Positions 1-8,499 of a stretch of 64,000 bases of DNA are shown here, piece after piece. Position numbers and translations under genes: made by a program. Below the pieces are notes generated by a model. That model was not told where the DNA came from. It saw nothing but the letters and a program-made list of their open reading frames with translations, and did not search any database. How positions within the stretch are numbered: position 1 is the stretch's first letter; each line of letters starts with the position of its first letter. The stretch spans positions 1,631,048-1,695,047 of the forward strand of contig NZ_CANMXB010000001.1 of assembly GCF_947501785.1 (NCBI RefSeq), written 5' to 3'. Source of the DNA: an uncultured Litoreibacter sp. GTDB lineage: Bacteria > Pseudomonadota > Alphaproteobacteria > Rhodobacterales > Rhodobacteraceae.

Positions 1-358
1 CAGCCTCGGGCACGTTCAGGGTAGACCATGTGTCATCTTGCGGCGGCTCGGGCAGCGCGTCGCAGGCGCGGCGGTGGATGTTCACCTTGGCGATGAAATT
101 GGCCGAGACCGGCGCGGTGACAAACAGGAAGGCCATGATCAAGAGCTCGTGCAGTGAGCCGTCCTGAAACGTGTAGGAATTGATTATCGACGCCATCAGG
201 AACGCCCCCACCCCGACAGTGCCCGCTTTGGTTGGTGCGTGCAGCCGCGTCATGGAATCGTTCAGCTTCAACAGGCCAATCGCGGCCACCAACGTGAAGA
301 TGATGCCAATCAGCAGTGACAGCGCAATTGCGAAGATGCCAACGGTTTCCAAGCTCAT
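1..358 (-). CDS. mrpG: MrpG/MnhG subunit of Mrp cation/proton antiporter (C-terminus cut by window edge)
   Basis: Partial gene: the frame opens at ATG 358 and runs off the left edge without a stop. The product is a small membrane subunit of the multi-subunit Na+(K+)/H+ antiporter in the inner membrane. The visible 119 residues start MSLETVGIFAIALSLLIG and contain hydrophobic segments around residues 5-30, 40-65 and 70-90. They include the LHAPTKAGTVGVG stretch typical of MnhG/PhaG. The ATG overlaps the mrpF stop as ATGA, so the two genes are translationally coupled. The identity is secure from sequence plus gene order; the C-terminal tail is not visible. Confidence 0.9.
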   Translation of the reverse strand, partial: MSLETVGIFAIALSLLIGIIFTLVAAIGLLKLNDSMTRLHAPTKAGTVGVGAFLMASIINSYTFQDGSLHELLIMAFLFVTAPVSANFIAKVNIHRRACDALPEPPQDDTWSTLNVPEA

Positions 359-642
359 TCGATGATGTCCCCCCGCAGCACGAACCGGGCGTAGGCCACG
401 GTTGAGACGAACCCCAGCATGGCGATAATCAGCGCGGCCTCAAAGTAAATCTGGGTGCCCTGGTGGATGCCCAACAGCACGATCAGCGCTATCGCGTTGA
501 TGACCATGGTGTCGAGCGACAAAATGCGGTCACCGGTGCTTGGCCCAATCCACAATCGGATCATCGCCATGATCTGCGACCCCGCGACGATTATGAACGA
601 CGCAGACAGCGCCCAATTCATCAGATCTGTGGCTAGGGTCAT
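355..642 (-). CDS. mrpF: MrpF/MnhF subunit of Mrp antiporter
   Basis: 95-residue membrane protein with three predicted transmembrane helices (about residues 8-28, 40-60, 66-88). The RLWIGPSTGDRILSLDT stretch between helices 1 and 2 is characteristic of MrpF/PhaF. It is a structural subunit of the Mrp Na+/H+ antiporter complex. The gene overlaps mrpE upstream and mrpG downstream by 4 bp each (ATGA), which fits a single transcript and coupled translation. Length is normal for the family. Confidence 0.93.
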   Translation of the reverse strand: MTLATDLMNWALSASFIIVAGSQIMAMIRLWIGPSTGDRILSLDTMVINAIALIVLLGIHQGTQIYFEAALIIAMLGFVSTVAYARFVLRGDIIE

Positions 643-1142
643 TGGAAAATCTCCAGTAGGCGGCGTTCGTAGCGGTCCTTGATCTCGTCGCGTACGGCGT
701 TTGCGTCCTCGGCATCAAGGGCGTGCACCAGCAGGCAATGACCCGCGTCAGAGAGGTCAGCCGACACAGTGCCCGGGGTCAGCGTGATGGTGCTGGCCAA
801 AATGCTGATCGCCTCCGGCGAGCGCAGCTCCAGCGGGATGACCACCCATTTCGGTTGCATCTTGGAATTGGGCTTGGTCAGGACGATCCAAGCCACTTGC
901 ACATTGGCGACCAGAATGTCCCAGATTACCAGCACGCAGTAGCGCAGCATCGGCCAGGTGCGGAATGACTTGGGGCGGTCGGGCCACCAGCGCGCAGTAG
1001 CGATGGGAATGACGATTCCAAGGATGATCCCGAACACCACCATCCCGGCAGAGAGCGAGTTTTGCAGCAGGCTCCAGGTGATGGCCAGGAGCACGGTCAA
1101 CGCAGGGTGCGGCAAGAGCCAGCGGACAGCTTTGGTGATCAT
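639..1142 (-). CDS. mrpE: MrpE/MnhE subunit of Mrp antiporter
   Basis: 167-residue membrane subunit. Hydrophobic N-terminal segments (about residues 10-50) are followed by a soluble domain with ISILASTITLTPGTVSADLS, the signature TLTPGT region of MnhE/PhaE. A conserved acidic/histidine stretch follows (LVHALDAEDANAVRDEIKDRYERRLLEIF shortened here to its first part). MrpE is part of the antiporter complex and needed for assembly in known systems. It starts 1 bp after the mrpD stop and overlaps mrpF by 4 bp. Confidence 0.93.
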   Translation of the reverse strand: MITKAVRWLLPHPALTVLLAITWSLLQNSLSAGMVVFGIILGIVIPIATARWWPDRPKSFRTWPMLRYCVLVIWDILVANVQVAWIVLTKPNSKMQPKWVVIPLELRSPEAISILASTITLTPGTVSADLSDAGHCLLVHALDAEDANAVRDEIKDRYERRLLEIFQ

Positions 1143-1143
1143 G

Positions 1144-2715
1144 TCAGTGCTCCTCCTTCACGGCCTTGTCGCCCGACAGCTTGCCAGGCGTGTCCAGAAC
1201 CGTCGAGATGTAGCCGTCTGGCGCGTATAGCTGGCCCGCGATTTCTGAGGTGTAGCGCGTCACAGGGCCTGCAAACACCGTGTGCGCAACCAGCAATGCA
1301 ATGAGACCACCAACGGCAACATAGGACAAGACGGATGGCGCTTCGGGGCGACCGGCTTCCTCTTCACCGTCGTCGGAAACCTCTTTGGCAAGCCCTTCGG
1401 CCTTCCAGAACAGCACGCTGCCCGCGCGGGCGAAGCCAACCACGCTGACCAGGCTGGAGCCCAGCACCACCGCCCAGACCCACGCCATGTAGGGCGTATC
1501 AAAGCCAGCATCGAGGACCAGCAGCTTGCCGACAAAGCCCGACAGCGGCGGCAGGCCCGCCATGGCAATGGCCGCCACAAAGAACAGCCCCGCCGTCAGC
1601 GCGGCGCCCTCCATAGGGGCCTGTGCGGTGAGGTGCAGGTTGTTGCGGCGTCCCGTGCGGACAAGGTCCGAGATCAAGAACAACGCACCCGCGGCCAACG
1701 TAGAATGCACGATGTAGTATAGCGCCGCCGCCGTGGCCGTCGGTGTGAAAAGCGAGATTGCCACCATCACCATGCCCATTGACCCAATGACTGAGAACGC
1801 CACCAGACGGTCCAGCTTGCGCGCGGCCAACACGCCGACCATACCAATCGCCAGCGACACCAACGCGGCAGGCAATAGCCACCAACCGTGCAGGCCCGCG
1901 GTGACCTCCAATTCTGGCGAGAAGATCAGCGTATATACCCGGATGATCGCATAGGCGCCCACCTTGGTCATGATCGCAAAGAGTGCGGCCACCGGACCCG
2001 GTGCCTCGGCGTAACTGGAGGGCAGCCAAAAGTGCAGCGGCACCACGGCGGCCTTGATGGCGAAGACCATCAGCAGCAACACGGCGGCGATGCGAATGCC
2101 GACGGTATCGGACGCGTCGATCAGCTGCACCCGCTGCGCGAGGTCCGCCATATTGAGCGTGCCCGTCTCTGCGTAGATCGCGCCCAGCGCGAACAGGAAC
2201 AGCGTTGAACCCAGAAGGTTGAACAGCACATATTGCACCCCTGCCCGCAGCCGCACCGTACCGCCTGCGTGGATCATCAACCCGTAAGACGCGATCAAAA
2301 GCACCTCGAAGAACACGAACAGGTTGAACAAATCCCCCGTCAGGAACGCGCCCATGATGCCCATCAACTGGAATTGGAACAAAGCATGGAAATGCCAACC
2401 CCGAGTGTCCCATTTTGACCCGATGGCATAGAGCAGAACAAACAGCGCCAGCACCGCTGTAAGCAGCGCCATCAGCGTGGACAGCCGATCGCCAACCAAC
2501 ACAATACCAAATGGCGCGGCCCAATCCCCCAGCTGATAGAGCGTGACCGTTCCATCAGAGGCCTGCGCGGCCAGCCCCGCGGCAATCGCGATGAGCGCCA
2601 CGACGCCCGCAACGGAAATCACCCGCTGGATAACAATGTGATACCGCGCAGCCAGCACGATGAACGGAGCCATGAAGGCAGGCAGAACGACCAGAAGGAT
2701 CAACCAATGCGTCAT
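1144..2715 (-). CDS. mrpD: MrpD/MnhD subunit of Mrp antiporter (NuoN/NuoL-like)
   Basis: 523-residue polytopic membrane protein of the proton-translocating NADH-quinone oxidoreductase antiporter-like family (Proton_antipo_M). About 14 transmembrane helices are apparent. The central part has the conserved KAAVVPLHFWLPSSYAEAPG motif, the loop around the essential lysine shared by MrpA, MrpD, NuoL, NuoM and NuoN. The C-terminus ends in a charged soluble tail. Its start overlaps the mrpC stop by 4 bp (ATGA). MrpD is thought to form one of the two proton/cation channels of the complex. Confidence 0.95.
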   Translation of the reverse strand: MTHWLILLVVLPAFMAPFIVLAARYHIVIQRVISVAGVVALIAIAAGLAAQASDGTVTLYQLGDWAAPFGIVLVGDRLSTLMALLTAVLALFVLLYAIGSKWDTRGWHFHALFQFQLMGIMGAFLTGDLFNLFVFFEVLLIASYGLMIHAGGTVRLRAGVQYVLFNLLGSTLFLFALGAIYAETGTLNMADLAQRVQLIDASDTVGIRIAAVLLLMVFAIKAAVVPLHFWLPSSYAEAPGPVAALFAIMTKVGAYAIIRVYTLIFSPELEVTAGLHGWWLLPAALVSLAIGMVGVLAARKLDRLVAFSVIGSMGMVMVAISLFTPTATAAALYYIVHSTLAAGALFLISDLVRTGRRNNLHLTAQAPMEGAALTAGLFFVAAIAMAGLPPLSGFVGKLLVLDAGFDTPYMAWVWAVVLGSSLVSVVGFARAGSVLFWKAEGLAKEVSDDGEEEAGRPEAPSVLSYVAVGGLIALLVAHTVFAGPVTRYTSEIAGQLYAPDGYISTVLDTPGKLSGDKAVKEEH

Positions 2716-3068
2716 TGGGCGTCCTCCTCGGTGTCAAACTCCGGCTCGCCTTTGGGATCGTCGACACGGTCATCATCGGCCCCCAGATAAGCGCCCAGCG
2801 CGATCATCACGATGACAGCCGTCATCCCGAAAGAGATCACAATCGCCGTCAGCACCAGGGCCTGCGGCAACGGATCGGTGTATGTCGTGGCATCCGTCAG
2901 GATCGGCGGCGCACCGACCGTCAGACGACCCGACGCGAACAGAAACACGTTCACTGCGTAGGTCAGCAACGAGATGCCAAGAATCACCGGGAAGGTGCGC
3001 AGGCGCAGAACCAGATACAGGCCCCCGGCGGTGAGAATGCCAATGGCGGAAGCGACGAGAAATTCCAT
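2712..3068 (-). CDS. mrpC: MrpC/MnhC subunit of Mrp antiporter (NuoK-like)
   Basis: 118-residue NuoK-like subunit with three transmembrane helices and the conserved DPLPQALVLTAIVISFG segment. The open frame continues upstream to 3176, but that extension is Arg-rich and runs inside the mrpAB coding end. The ATG at 3068 begins at MEFLVASAIGILTAGG, the usual MnhC start, so I place the start there. It follows the mrpAB stop by 1 bp and overlaps mrpD by 4 bp. The C-terminus is an acidic tail. Confidence 0.93.
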   Translation of the reverse strand: MEFLVASAIGILTAGGLYLVLRLRTFPVILGISLLTYAVNVFLFASGRLTVGAPPILTDATTYTDPLPQALVLTAIVISFGMTAVIVMIALGAYLGADDDRVDDPKGEPEFDTEEDAQ

Positions 3069-3069
3069 A

Positions 3070-5931
3070 TTACGCCTCCGCCTCTTTCTTGGGGTCGTCG
3101 CGGGACGGGTCGATATCCATAGGGTGGTCGCTATCTTGTACATGCGCGCGGCGCGCGAGGCGGGAGAAGCTTTCAAGCGACAACATCACCGCGCCGACCA
3201 CAGCAAGGAACACGCCAAGATCAAACAGCGCGGCTGTGGCCAGCTCGAACTTCTCAAACGGCGGGATGCGCACATAGGTGAAGTCAGACGTCAGGAACGG
3301 TTTGGTGAAAAACCACGACCCGATGCCGGTCAAACCGGCGATCAGCACACCCGACCCGATCACGCCGTGATAAGGGTAGCGCAGCCGCGCGGTGGTCCAG
3401 GCAAAGCCAGAGGCCATGTACTGCATCACCACAGCGATCGAGGCCACAAGGCCCGCGATGAAGCCGCCGCCCGGCTCGTTATGGCCCCGCAGGAAGATGT
3501 AGAAGGCCACCATCAGCACCACCGGCATGATGACGCGGGTCATCACCACCATCATCATCGGGTGCATGTTGCCCGCACGGGGTTGGTCGGGCTTGCGGTT
3601 CAGCAGGCGGGCGCGCACGGGTCCCGACAGCAGGGTTTCGGTCAGCGCGTAGATCAGCAGCGCGGCGATGCCCAGCACGATGATCTCGCCATAGGTATCA
3701 AAGCCCCGGAAGTCGACGAGGATCACGTTGACCACATTGGTCCCGCCCCCGCCTTTGTAGGAATTAGCGAGGTGGAACTCAGAGATGCTGGGCGCGACCG
3801 TGTCGCGCAGCAAGTAGTGATAGGACAAGACGGTTGCCGCCAGACCGCCCGCGACCGCCACGACAGTGTCTGATGTGCGGCGCAGCACGGTGCTTTCGAC
3901 AGGCGTGCGGTTGGGCAGGAAGTTCAGCGCCAGCAGCAGCAAGATGATGGTCACCACCTCAACCGTCAGCTGGGTCATCGCCAGATCGGGCGCGCTGAAG
4001 AACACGAAGCCGACCGACACCATCAGACCAACGATGCCGATCAGGATCAGCGACAGCAGCCGGTTGCGATGCAGGAACACCAGCCCGCCCGTGGCCGCGA
4101 CCAGCATCAGCCAGCCTGCGATTTGCACCGGATTGGCTGTTTGCGGTGTGCGGGTCGGCGCGCCGACGGTGCCGGTGACCCACGCATGATAGCCCATGGC
4201 CACCACGGTAATCGCCATGATCGCCGCGTAGCGCGAGAACGCCCCGTCATGCAGCGGCGCGATGATGCGGCGGGCGAGGCCTACTGCGAAGGCAATGATC
4301 GCCTCGAATATGGTCTTGGCCTCGGGGCGCGGGGCCGCGTCCCACAAGCGCAACGCGGGATTGAACACGGCCATCATCAGCAGGCCGCCAACGACCGCCG
4401 CAATGGACATGAACAACGCGGGCACCAACCCATGCCAGATCTTGAAATAGGCTTTGGGAACCTCTGCGGCCTCCCCGAGTACAGAGGCGGTGACCAGCTT
4501 GACGAATGGCTCAGCAAAGAACGGTGCGACGCCAATGACGACCACAAGGATCACCAGCAGCGACGGCGGACCCCATAGACCTACAGGAGGATCATGCGGC
4601 TTAGCGGGGTAGTCATCGCGGACCGGACCAAGGAAAGTGTGGCCGATCAGGCGGAAACAGTAGGCCGCCGAGAACAGCGAGCCAACGGTGGCCAGCACCG
4701 GCACCAGATAAGGGGAGTTGAAGAGGACCGTATGATTGGCCTCCTCCAGCATCATCTCTTTCGACAGGAAGCCATTGAGCAGCGGGATACCCGCCATCGA
4801 CAGTGCCGCCAGCGTCGCAATGGTGAAGGTGATCGGCATCAGGTGGCGCAGCCCGCCCAAGCGGCGGATGTCGCGGGTATGGGTCTCGTGGTCGATGATG
4901 CCAGCCGACATAAAAAGCGCGGCCTTGAAGGTTGCGTGGTTGAGGATGTGGAACATCGCGGCCATGGCCCCGAATGCGGTGCCAGTGCCCAGCAGCATCG
5001 TGATCAGGCCCAGGTGGCTGACGGTCGAGAACGCCAGCAGCGCCTTCAGGTCATGCTTGAACAGCGCGATCACCGCACCCAGCACCATGGTCACCAGACC
5101 GGCGGTGGTCACGATCACAAACCATTCCGGCGTGCCGGACAGCACCGGCCACATGCGGGCCATCAGGAAGATACCGGCTTTGACCATGGTGGCGGAGTGC
5201 AGATAGGCCGATACAGGTGTCGGTGCAGCCATGGCGTGCGGCAACCAGAAGTGGAACGGGAACTGCGCCGATTTGGTGAAGCAACCCATCAGGATCAGGA
5301 TCAACGCGGGCAAGTAAAGCGGGTCGGCCTGGATCAATTCGCGATTTTGCAGGATGACGCTCAGATCATAGCTGCCCGCGATCTGGCCCAAGATCAGCAT
5401 GCCCCCAATCATGGCCAGTCCGCCCATGCCGGTTACGGTCAACGCCATGCGCGCGCCTTGGCGGCCTTCGGGCAGGTGCTTCCAATAGCCGATCAGCAGG
5501 AAGGAAGACAGCGAGGTCAGCTCCCAAAACACCAGCAAAAGCAGGATGTTGTCCGACAGCACAATCCCCACCATCGCGCCTTGGAACAGCAGCAGATAGG
5601 TGAAGAACTCGCCCATATTGTCCTCGCGGGCGAGGTAGTAGCGGGCGTAGGTGATGATCAGCAGCCCGATCCCGAGGATCAACGCGGCAAAGAAGAAGCC
5701 CAAGCCATCCAGCATCAGCGTGAAATTCATGCCCAGCATCGGGATCCAATCGATCCGCGCCGTGACCAGCTCGCCCGCCAGAACGGCTGGCAGATTGGTC
5801 AGGAGCCCGATCAGAGCGGCAAGGCTGATGGTGAAGGTCACGCCCGCGCAGGCCGCGCGGCCAGCGGAATTCATCAGACCAGGAAGCAATGCACCAAGGA
5901 AGGGCAACGCAACGATAAGGAAGAGGGACAC
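3070..5931 (-). CDS. mrpA: Fused MrpA-MrpB (PhaAB-type) subunit of Mrp antiporter
   Basis: 953-residue protein. Residues about 60-500 are the NuoL-like antiporter core, with KSAQFPFHFWLPHAMAAPTP (conserved Lys and His). Residues about 600-700 contain the MrpA-specific DUF4040/MnhB-like helices, with SAPDLAMTQLTVE. Residues about 790-930 match MnhB (RGHNEPGGGFIAGLV). MrpB is therefore fused to the C-terminus of MrpA, as known for Sinorhizobium PhaAB-type systems. The start is GTG 5931 with an AGGAG ribosome site 5 bp upstream. It is the first gene of mrpAB-C-D-E-F-G, exporting Na+ (or K+) in exchange for H+; the ion cannot be read from sequence. Confidence 0.95.
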   Translation of the reverse strand: MSLFLIVALPFLGALLPGLMNSAGRAACAGVTFTISLAALIGLLTNLPAVLAGELVTARIDWIPMLGMNFTLMLDGLGFFFAALILGIGLLIITYARYYLAREDNMGEFFTYLLLFQGAMVGIVLSDNILLLLVFWELTSLSSFLLIGYWKHLPEGRQGARMALTVTGMGGLAMIGGMLILGQIAGSYDLSVILQNRELIQADPLYLPALILILMGCFTKSAQFPFHFWLPHAMAAPTPVSAYLHSATMVKAGIFLMARMWPVLSGTPEWFVIVTTAGLVTMVLGAVIALFKHDLKALLAFSTVSHLGLITMLLGTGTAFGAMAAMFHILNHATFKAALFMSAGIIDHETHTRDIRRLGGLRHLMPITFTIATLAALSMAGIPLLNGFLSKEMMLEEANHTVLFNSPYLVPVLATVGSLFSAAYCFRLIGHTFLGPVRDDYPAKPHDPPVGLWGPPSLLVILVVVIGVAPFFAEPFVKLVTASVLGEAAEVPKAYFKIWHGLVPALFMSIAAVVGGLLMMAVFNPALRLWDAAPRPEAKTIFEAIIAFAVGLARRIIAPLHDGAFSRYAAIMAITVVAMGYHAWVTGTVGAPTRTPQTANPVQIAGWLMLVAATGGLVFLHRNRLLSLILIGIVGLMVSVGFVFFSAPDLAMTQLTVEVVTIILLLLALNFLPNRTPVESTVLRRTSDTVVAVAGGLAATVLSYHYLLRDTVAPSISEFHLANSYKGGGGTNVVNVILVDFRGFDTYGEIIVLGIAALLIYALTETLLSGPVRARLLNRKPDQPRAGNMHPMMMVVMTRVIMPVVLMVAFYIFLRGHNEPGGGFIAGLVASIAVVMQYMASGFAWTTARLRYPYHGVIGSGVLIAGLTGIGSWFFTKPFLTSDFTYVRIPPFEKFELATAALFDLGVFLAVVGAVMLSLESFSRLARRAHVQDSDHPMDIDPSRDDPKKEAEA

Positions 5932-5954
5932 GCGAACTCCTGATCAATGGTCTG

Positions 5955-5972
5955 AAACGGGTTTCCCCGTTT
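5955..5972 (-). repeat. Inverted repeat in the mrp 5' leader
   Basis: AAACGGG and CCCGTTT, 7 bp perfect arms with a 4-nt loop, lie 24-41 bp upstream of the mrpAB start codon. In the mrp transcript this would be a small hairpin just ahead of the ribosome site. It could be an operator half, a leader structure or chance. The rest of the 5932-6160 gap holds no recognisable gene. Confidence 0.4.
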
Positions 5973-6160
5973 TGTGGTAAAATTGGCTGAACCTCAAGTG
6001 TAAGTGGTTCTGCTTGCGCAGAAATCAACTGCGGTAACCCGCCCTACCCGCACAGACCAAGCATGCCGCGGCCGCGCATCGCATCCCTTGCTGCGGCTCA
6101 GCCGCCAAGTTGCCAGGACGGCGTCTTGTCGCGTCAGCCTCTCTGCTTGGTTTGTGCAGC

Positions 6161-7360
6161 CTAGATGACGGCCTTTTCAACGAATTTGGTGCCGCTTTCG
6201 ATCCGGTGGAAGCCAAACGGTGTCAGGTCGATGCTGCGGTATTCGCCATATGCGATCCACTCTGCCACGCCCCGGCCCATAGCAGGCGACTGCTGCAGCC
6301 CGTGGCCAGAGAAGCCGTTGACGAAAACGAAGTTTTCAACCTGCGTGTGCGGCCCGATTACCGCATTCTGGTCGAACGTGTTGAACGCGTAATGCCCCAC
6401 CCATGAGTTGATCACCTTCACCGTCTCAAAGGCAGGCACCCGGGTGGCCACGATGGGCCAGACCTTGTCCTGCCAGATGGCGTGATCCTCGTAGAAATCC
6501 TCGTAATCCACCGCCGGATCCTCATCAGGAGGGCATCCAGCCAGATAGTATTTGCCGTCGCTGCGCATATGCACGCCTGAGGGGTCAATCGTTAGCGGCA
6601 GGTCGCGGTCCAGCGGGGTTTCGGCGTCAAAGATGAACGTATAGCGGCGGCGCGGCTCAATCGGCACTTCGATCCCGGCCATGCGCGAAGTCAGCACTGC
6701 CCGCGGTCCCGAACAGTTGGCGACCGTGCCGCAGGCAACGGTCTCTCCCAAGGCGAGCGTCACGTTTTCGACACGGGTCCCAGCCGCGTTGCGGGTCATC
6801 GAGACCACTTCATTATGGATGTATTCCACCCCCTGCGCGCGCGCCTTGCGCTTCCACCAATCGAAGATGGTGCCGCCGTCGAAATAACCTTCGTTGATCA
6901 GATTATGGTTGCCGCCAATGATGTCGTCGAGCTGGTAGAACGGGTAGTCCGCCGCGATCTCGTCGCGGGTCATGTATTTGGTCCCTGCCCCGAGACTTTG
7001 CTGGATGCGTTGCAACTCCTGAAGCGTCTCTGCGAATTCGGGCGTATCGGCCAAATACATGTAGCCATAGTTCTGCAGCAAGATGTGAGGGGCATCATCA
7101 TCAGCCATGAAGTCCTTAAAGTTATTGATGAATTCGGCCCCAAACTGCGAAATTTGGATATTCACCTTGTTCGAAAACTGCTGCCGAATGCAGCTGTTGG
7201 TGTGCCCCGTGGACGAAAATTCGTAGCTCGGGTCACGCTCCACGACCAGAATGGAGCCGTCAAAATCGGGGGTGCGCGACAGCCACCACGCGACGGAAGA
7301 CCCGTACATTGCGCCACCGACGATCACCACGTCGTAGCTTGATTTTGATGGTGTCTGCAT
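6161..7360 (-). CDS. FAD-dependent oxidoreductase, DAO superfamily, FOXRED1-like
   Basis: 399 residues. The N-terminal Rossmann dinucleotide motif is VVIVGGAMYGSSVAWWL (about residues 10-26), followed by an ADP-ribose-binding acidic residue in LVVERDP. The segment SCIRQQFSNKVNIQIS resembles the FOXRED1 group of D-amino-acid/sarcosine-oxidase-like flavoproteins. The C-terminus has VNGFSGHGLQQSPAMG, the second FAD-contacting region. These enzymes oxidise amines or amino-acid derivatives. The substrate is unknown. A GGAGG ribosome site lies 5 bp before ATG 7360. It is the last gene of a minus-strand cluster with an SDR, a VOC protein, an aldehyde dehydrogenase and a TRAP transporter, which suggests oxidation of an imported small molecule. 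Confidence 0.85.
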   Translation of the reverse strand: MQTPSKSSYDVVIVGGAMYGSSVAWWLSRTPDFDGSILVVERDPSYEFSSTGHTNSCIRQQFSNKVNIQISQFGAEFINNFKDFMADDDAPHILLQNYGYMYLADTPEFAETLQELQRIQQSLGAGTKYMTRDEIAADYPFYQLDDIIGGNHNLINEGYFDGGTIFDWWKRKARAQGVEYIHNEVVSMTRNAAGTRVENVTLALGETVACGTVANCSGPRAVLTSRMAGIEVPIEPRRRYTFIFDAETPLDRDLPLTIDPSGVHMRSDGKYYLAGCPPDEDPAVDYEDFYEDHAIWQDKVWPIVATRVPAFETVKVINSWVGHYAFNTFDQNAVIGPHTQVENFVFVNGFSGHGLQQSPAMGRGVAEWIAYGEYRSIDLTPFGFHRIESGTKFVEKAVI

Positions 7361-7392
7361 GTCGTCCTCCGTCGTGTCCGAAAGAGACCTGA

Positions 7393-8121
7393 CTAGATGC
7401 AGCGCCCGCCGTCAACCTCCATGCAAACGCCGGTGACCATAGACGCCTCGTCCGAGCACAAATAGCACGCGGCGTTGCCCATATCCTCAGGCGTGGAGAA
7501 GCGACCAATGGGGATGGTGGAAATAAACTTGGCGCGGACCTCCGGTGTGTCCTCGCCCATGAATGATTTCAAGAGCGGCGTCTCTCCCGCCACCGGGTTG
7601 ATCGCGTTCACCCGCACGCCGTCAGGCGCCAGTTCCACCGCCATGGCCTTGGTCGCGGTGATCATCCACCCTTTGGAGGCGTTGTACCAATTCAGCCGCG
7701 GACGCGGGCTGACCCCGGCCGTGGAGGCGACATTCAAGATCGCGCCCGACCCTTGCGCCTTCATCAGCGGGACCACGTGTTTGGCGGTCAAATAGACCGA
7801 CTTGCAGTTCACCGCGAAGACCTTGTCGAAATCATCTTCGCCAATCTCTTCCATCGCGGCAGGCAAATGGGTGGTGCCGGCGTTGTTGATCAGGATATCG
7901 ATGCGGCCGAACCGGTCCAGCGTGGCCTGCACCATGTTTTGCACATCTGTGTCGCTGGCCACATTGGTTTGCACGGCCTCCGCTCCCAAATCAGCTGCCG
8001 CTTCGATGTTGAGGTCGGCGACCATGACACGCGCGCCCTCAGCCAAAAACTTGCGGGTGATCCCCGCACCGAAACCCGACGCCCCGCCGGTCACGATCGC
8101 TATTTTTCCGTCAAGCCTCAT
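7393..8121 (-). CDS. SDR family NAD(P)-dependent oxidoreductase
   Basis: 242-residue classical short-chain dehydrogenase. The cofactor motif TGGASGFG is at residues 11-18, NNAG at 79-82, and the catalytic Ser133, Tyr146 and Lys150 (YNASK) are present. The C-terminal GGRCI matches the usual end of the 3-oxoacyl reductase-like group. The start ATG 8121 overlaps the VOC gene stop as ATGA; an open frame extends 9 codons further but lacks this coupling. Asp36 after the second strand suggests NAD(H) preference (inference). It probably acts in the same pathway as the flanking flavoprotein and aldehyde dehydrogenase; the substrate is not readable. Confidence 0.9.
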   Translation of the reverse strand: MRLDGKIAIVTGGASGFGAGITRKFLAEGARVMVADLNIEAAADLGAEAVQTNVASDTDVQNMVQATLDRFGRIDILINNAGTTHLPAAMEEIGEDDFDKVFAVNCKSVYLTAKHVVPLMKAQGSGAILNVASTAGVSPRPRLNWYNASKGWMITATKAMAVELAPDGVRVNAINPVAGETPLLKSFMGEDTPEVRAKFISTIPIGRFSTPEDMGNAACYLCSDEASMVTGVCMEVDGGRCI

Positions 8122-8489
8122 GCGTTCACCTGTTTGGACAGCCACCATGTGGTGCCGTCATCGGTTTGGACACCGCCGCGACGGTCCCCGTGTTCGTCGT
8201 TTTTCATCTGCTGCACCAGCGTCGCACCCAGTTCAACAGCGCGATCCAACGTGGCGTCCGGGTCAGGCATGTACAAATGCAGATGCGCAGGCGGCCCATC
8301 GGCCTGTCCGATCATCAGCACACTGTCCCCGATCCGGGTCTCCGCATGCATGATGCTGCCATCGTTACGGTGAAAGACCCGCAGCGTTGTCGCCCCAAAG
8401 GCAGCAATGGCAAAATCCAGAACCGCCTGCGCATCTGACACGATCAGATAGGGCGATAAATCGTTATATCCGTCCGGTTTGTACGTCAT
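8118..8489 (-). CDS. VOC family protein (glyoxalase/bleomycin resistance fold, PhnB-like)
   Basis: 123 residues. The sequence YLIVSDAQAVLDFAIAAFGA near the N-terminus and HAETRIGDSVLMIGQ in the middle match the PhnB-like branch of vicinal-oxygen-chelate proteins. The branch includes lyases, isomerases and small binding proteins with paired beta-alpha-beta-beta-beta modules. The function in this cluster is unknown. The gene is 10 bp downstream of the aldehyde dehydrogenase and overlaps the SDR by 4 bp, so it belongs to the same transcript. Confidence 0.85.
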   Translation of the reverse strand: MTYKPDGYNDLSPYLIVSDAQAVLDFAIAAFGATTLRVFHRNDGSIMHAETRIGDSVLMIGQADGPPAHLHLYMPDPDATLDRAVELGATLVQQMKNDEHGDRRGGVQTDDGTTWWLSKQVNA

Positions 8490-8499
8490 CAGACCTCCT

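Noticed and set aside
4594-5943. Long plus-strand open frame of 449 codons opposite mrpAB
   Set aside because: It is His/Gln/Arg-rich and antisense to a well-conserved antiporter gene; a typical shadow frame in GC-rich DNA with no ribosome site or family features.
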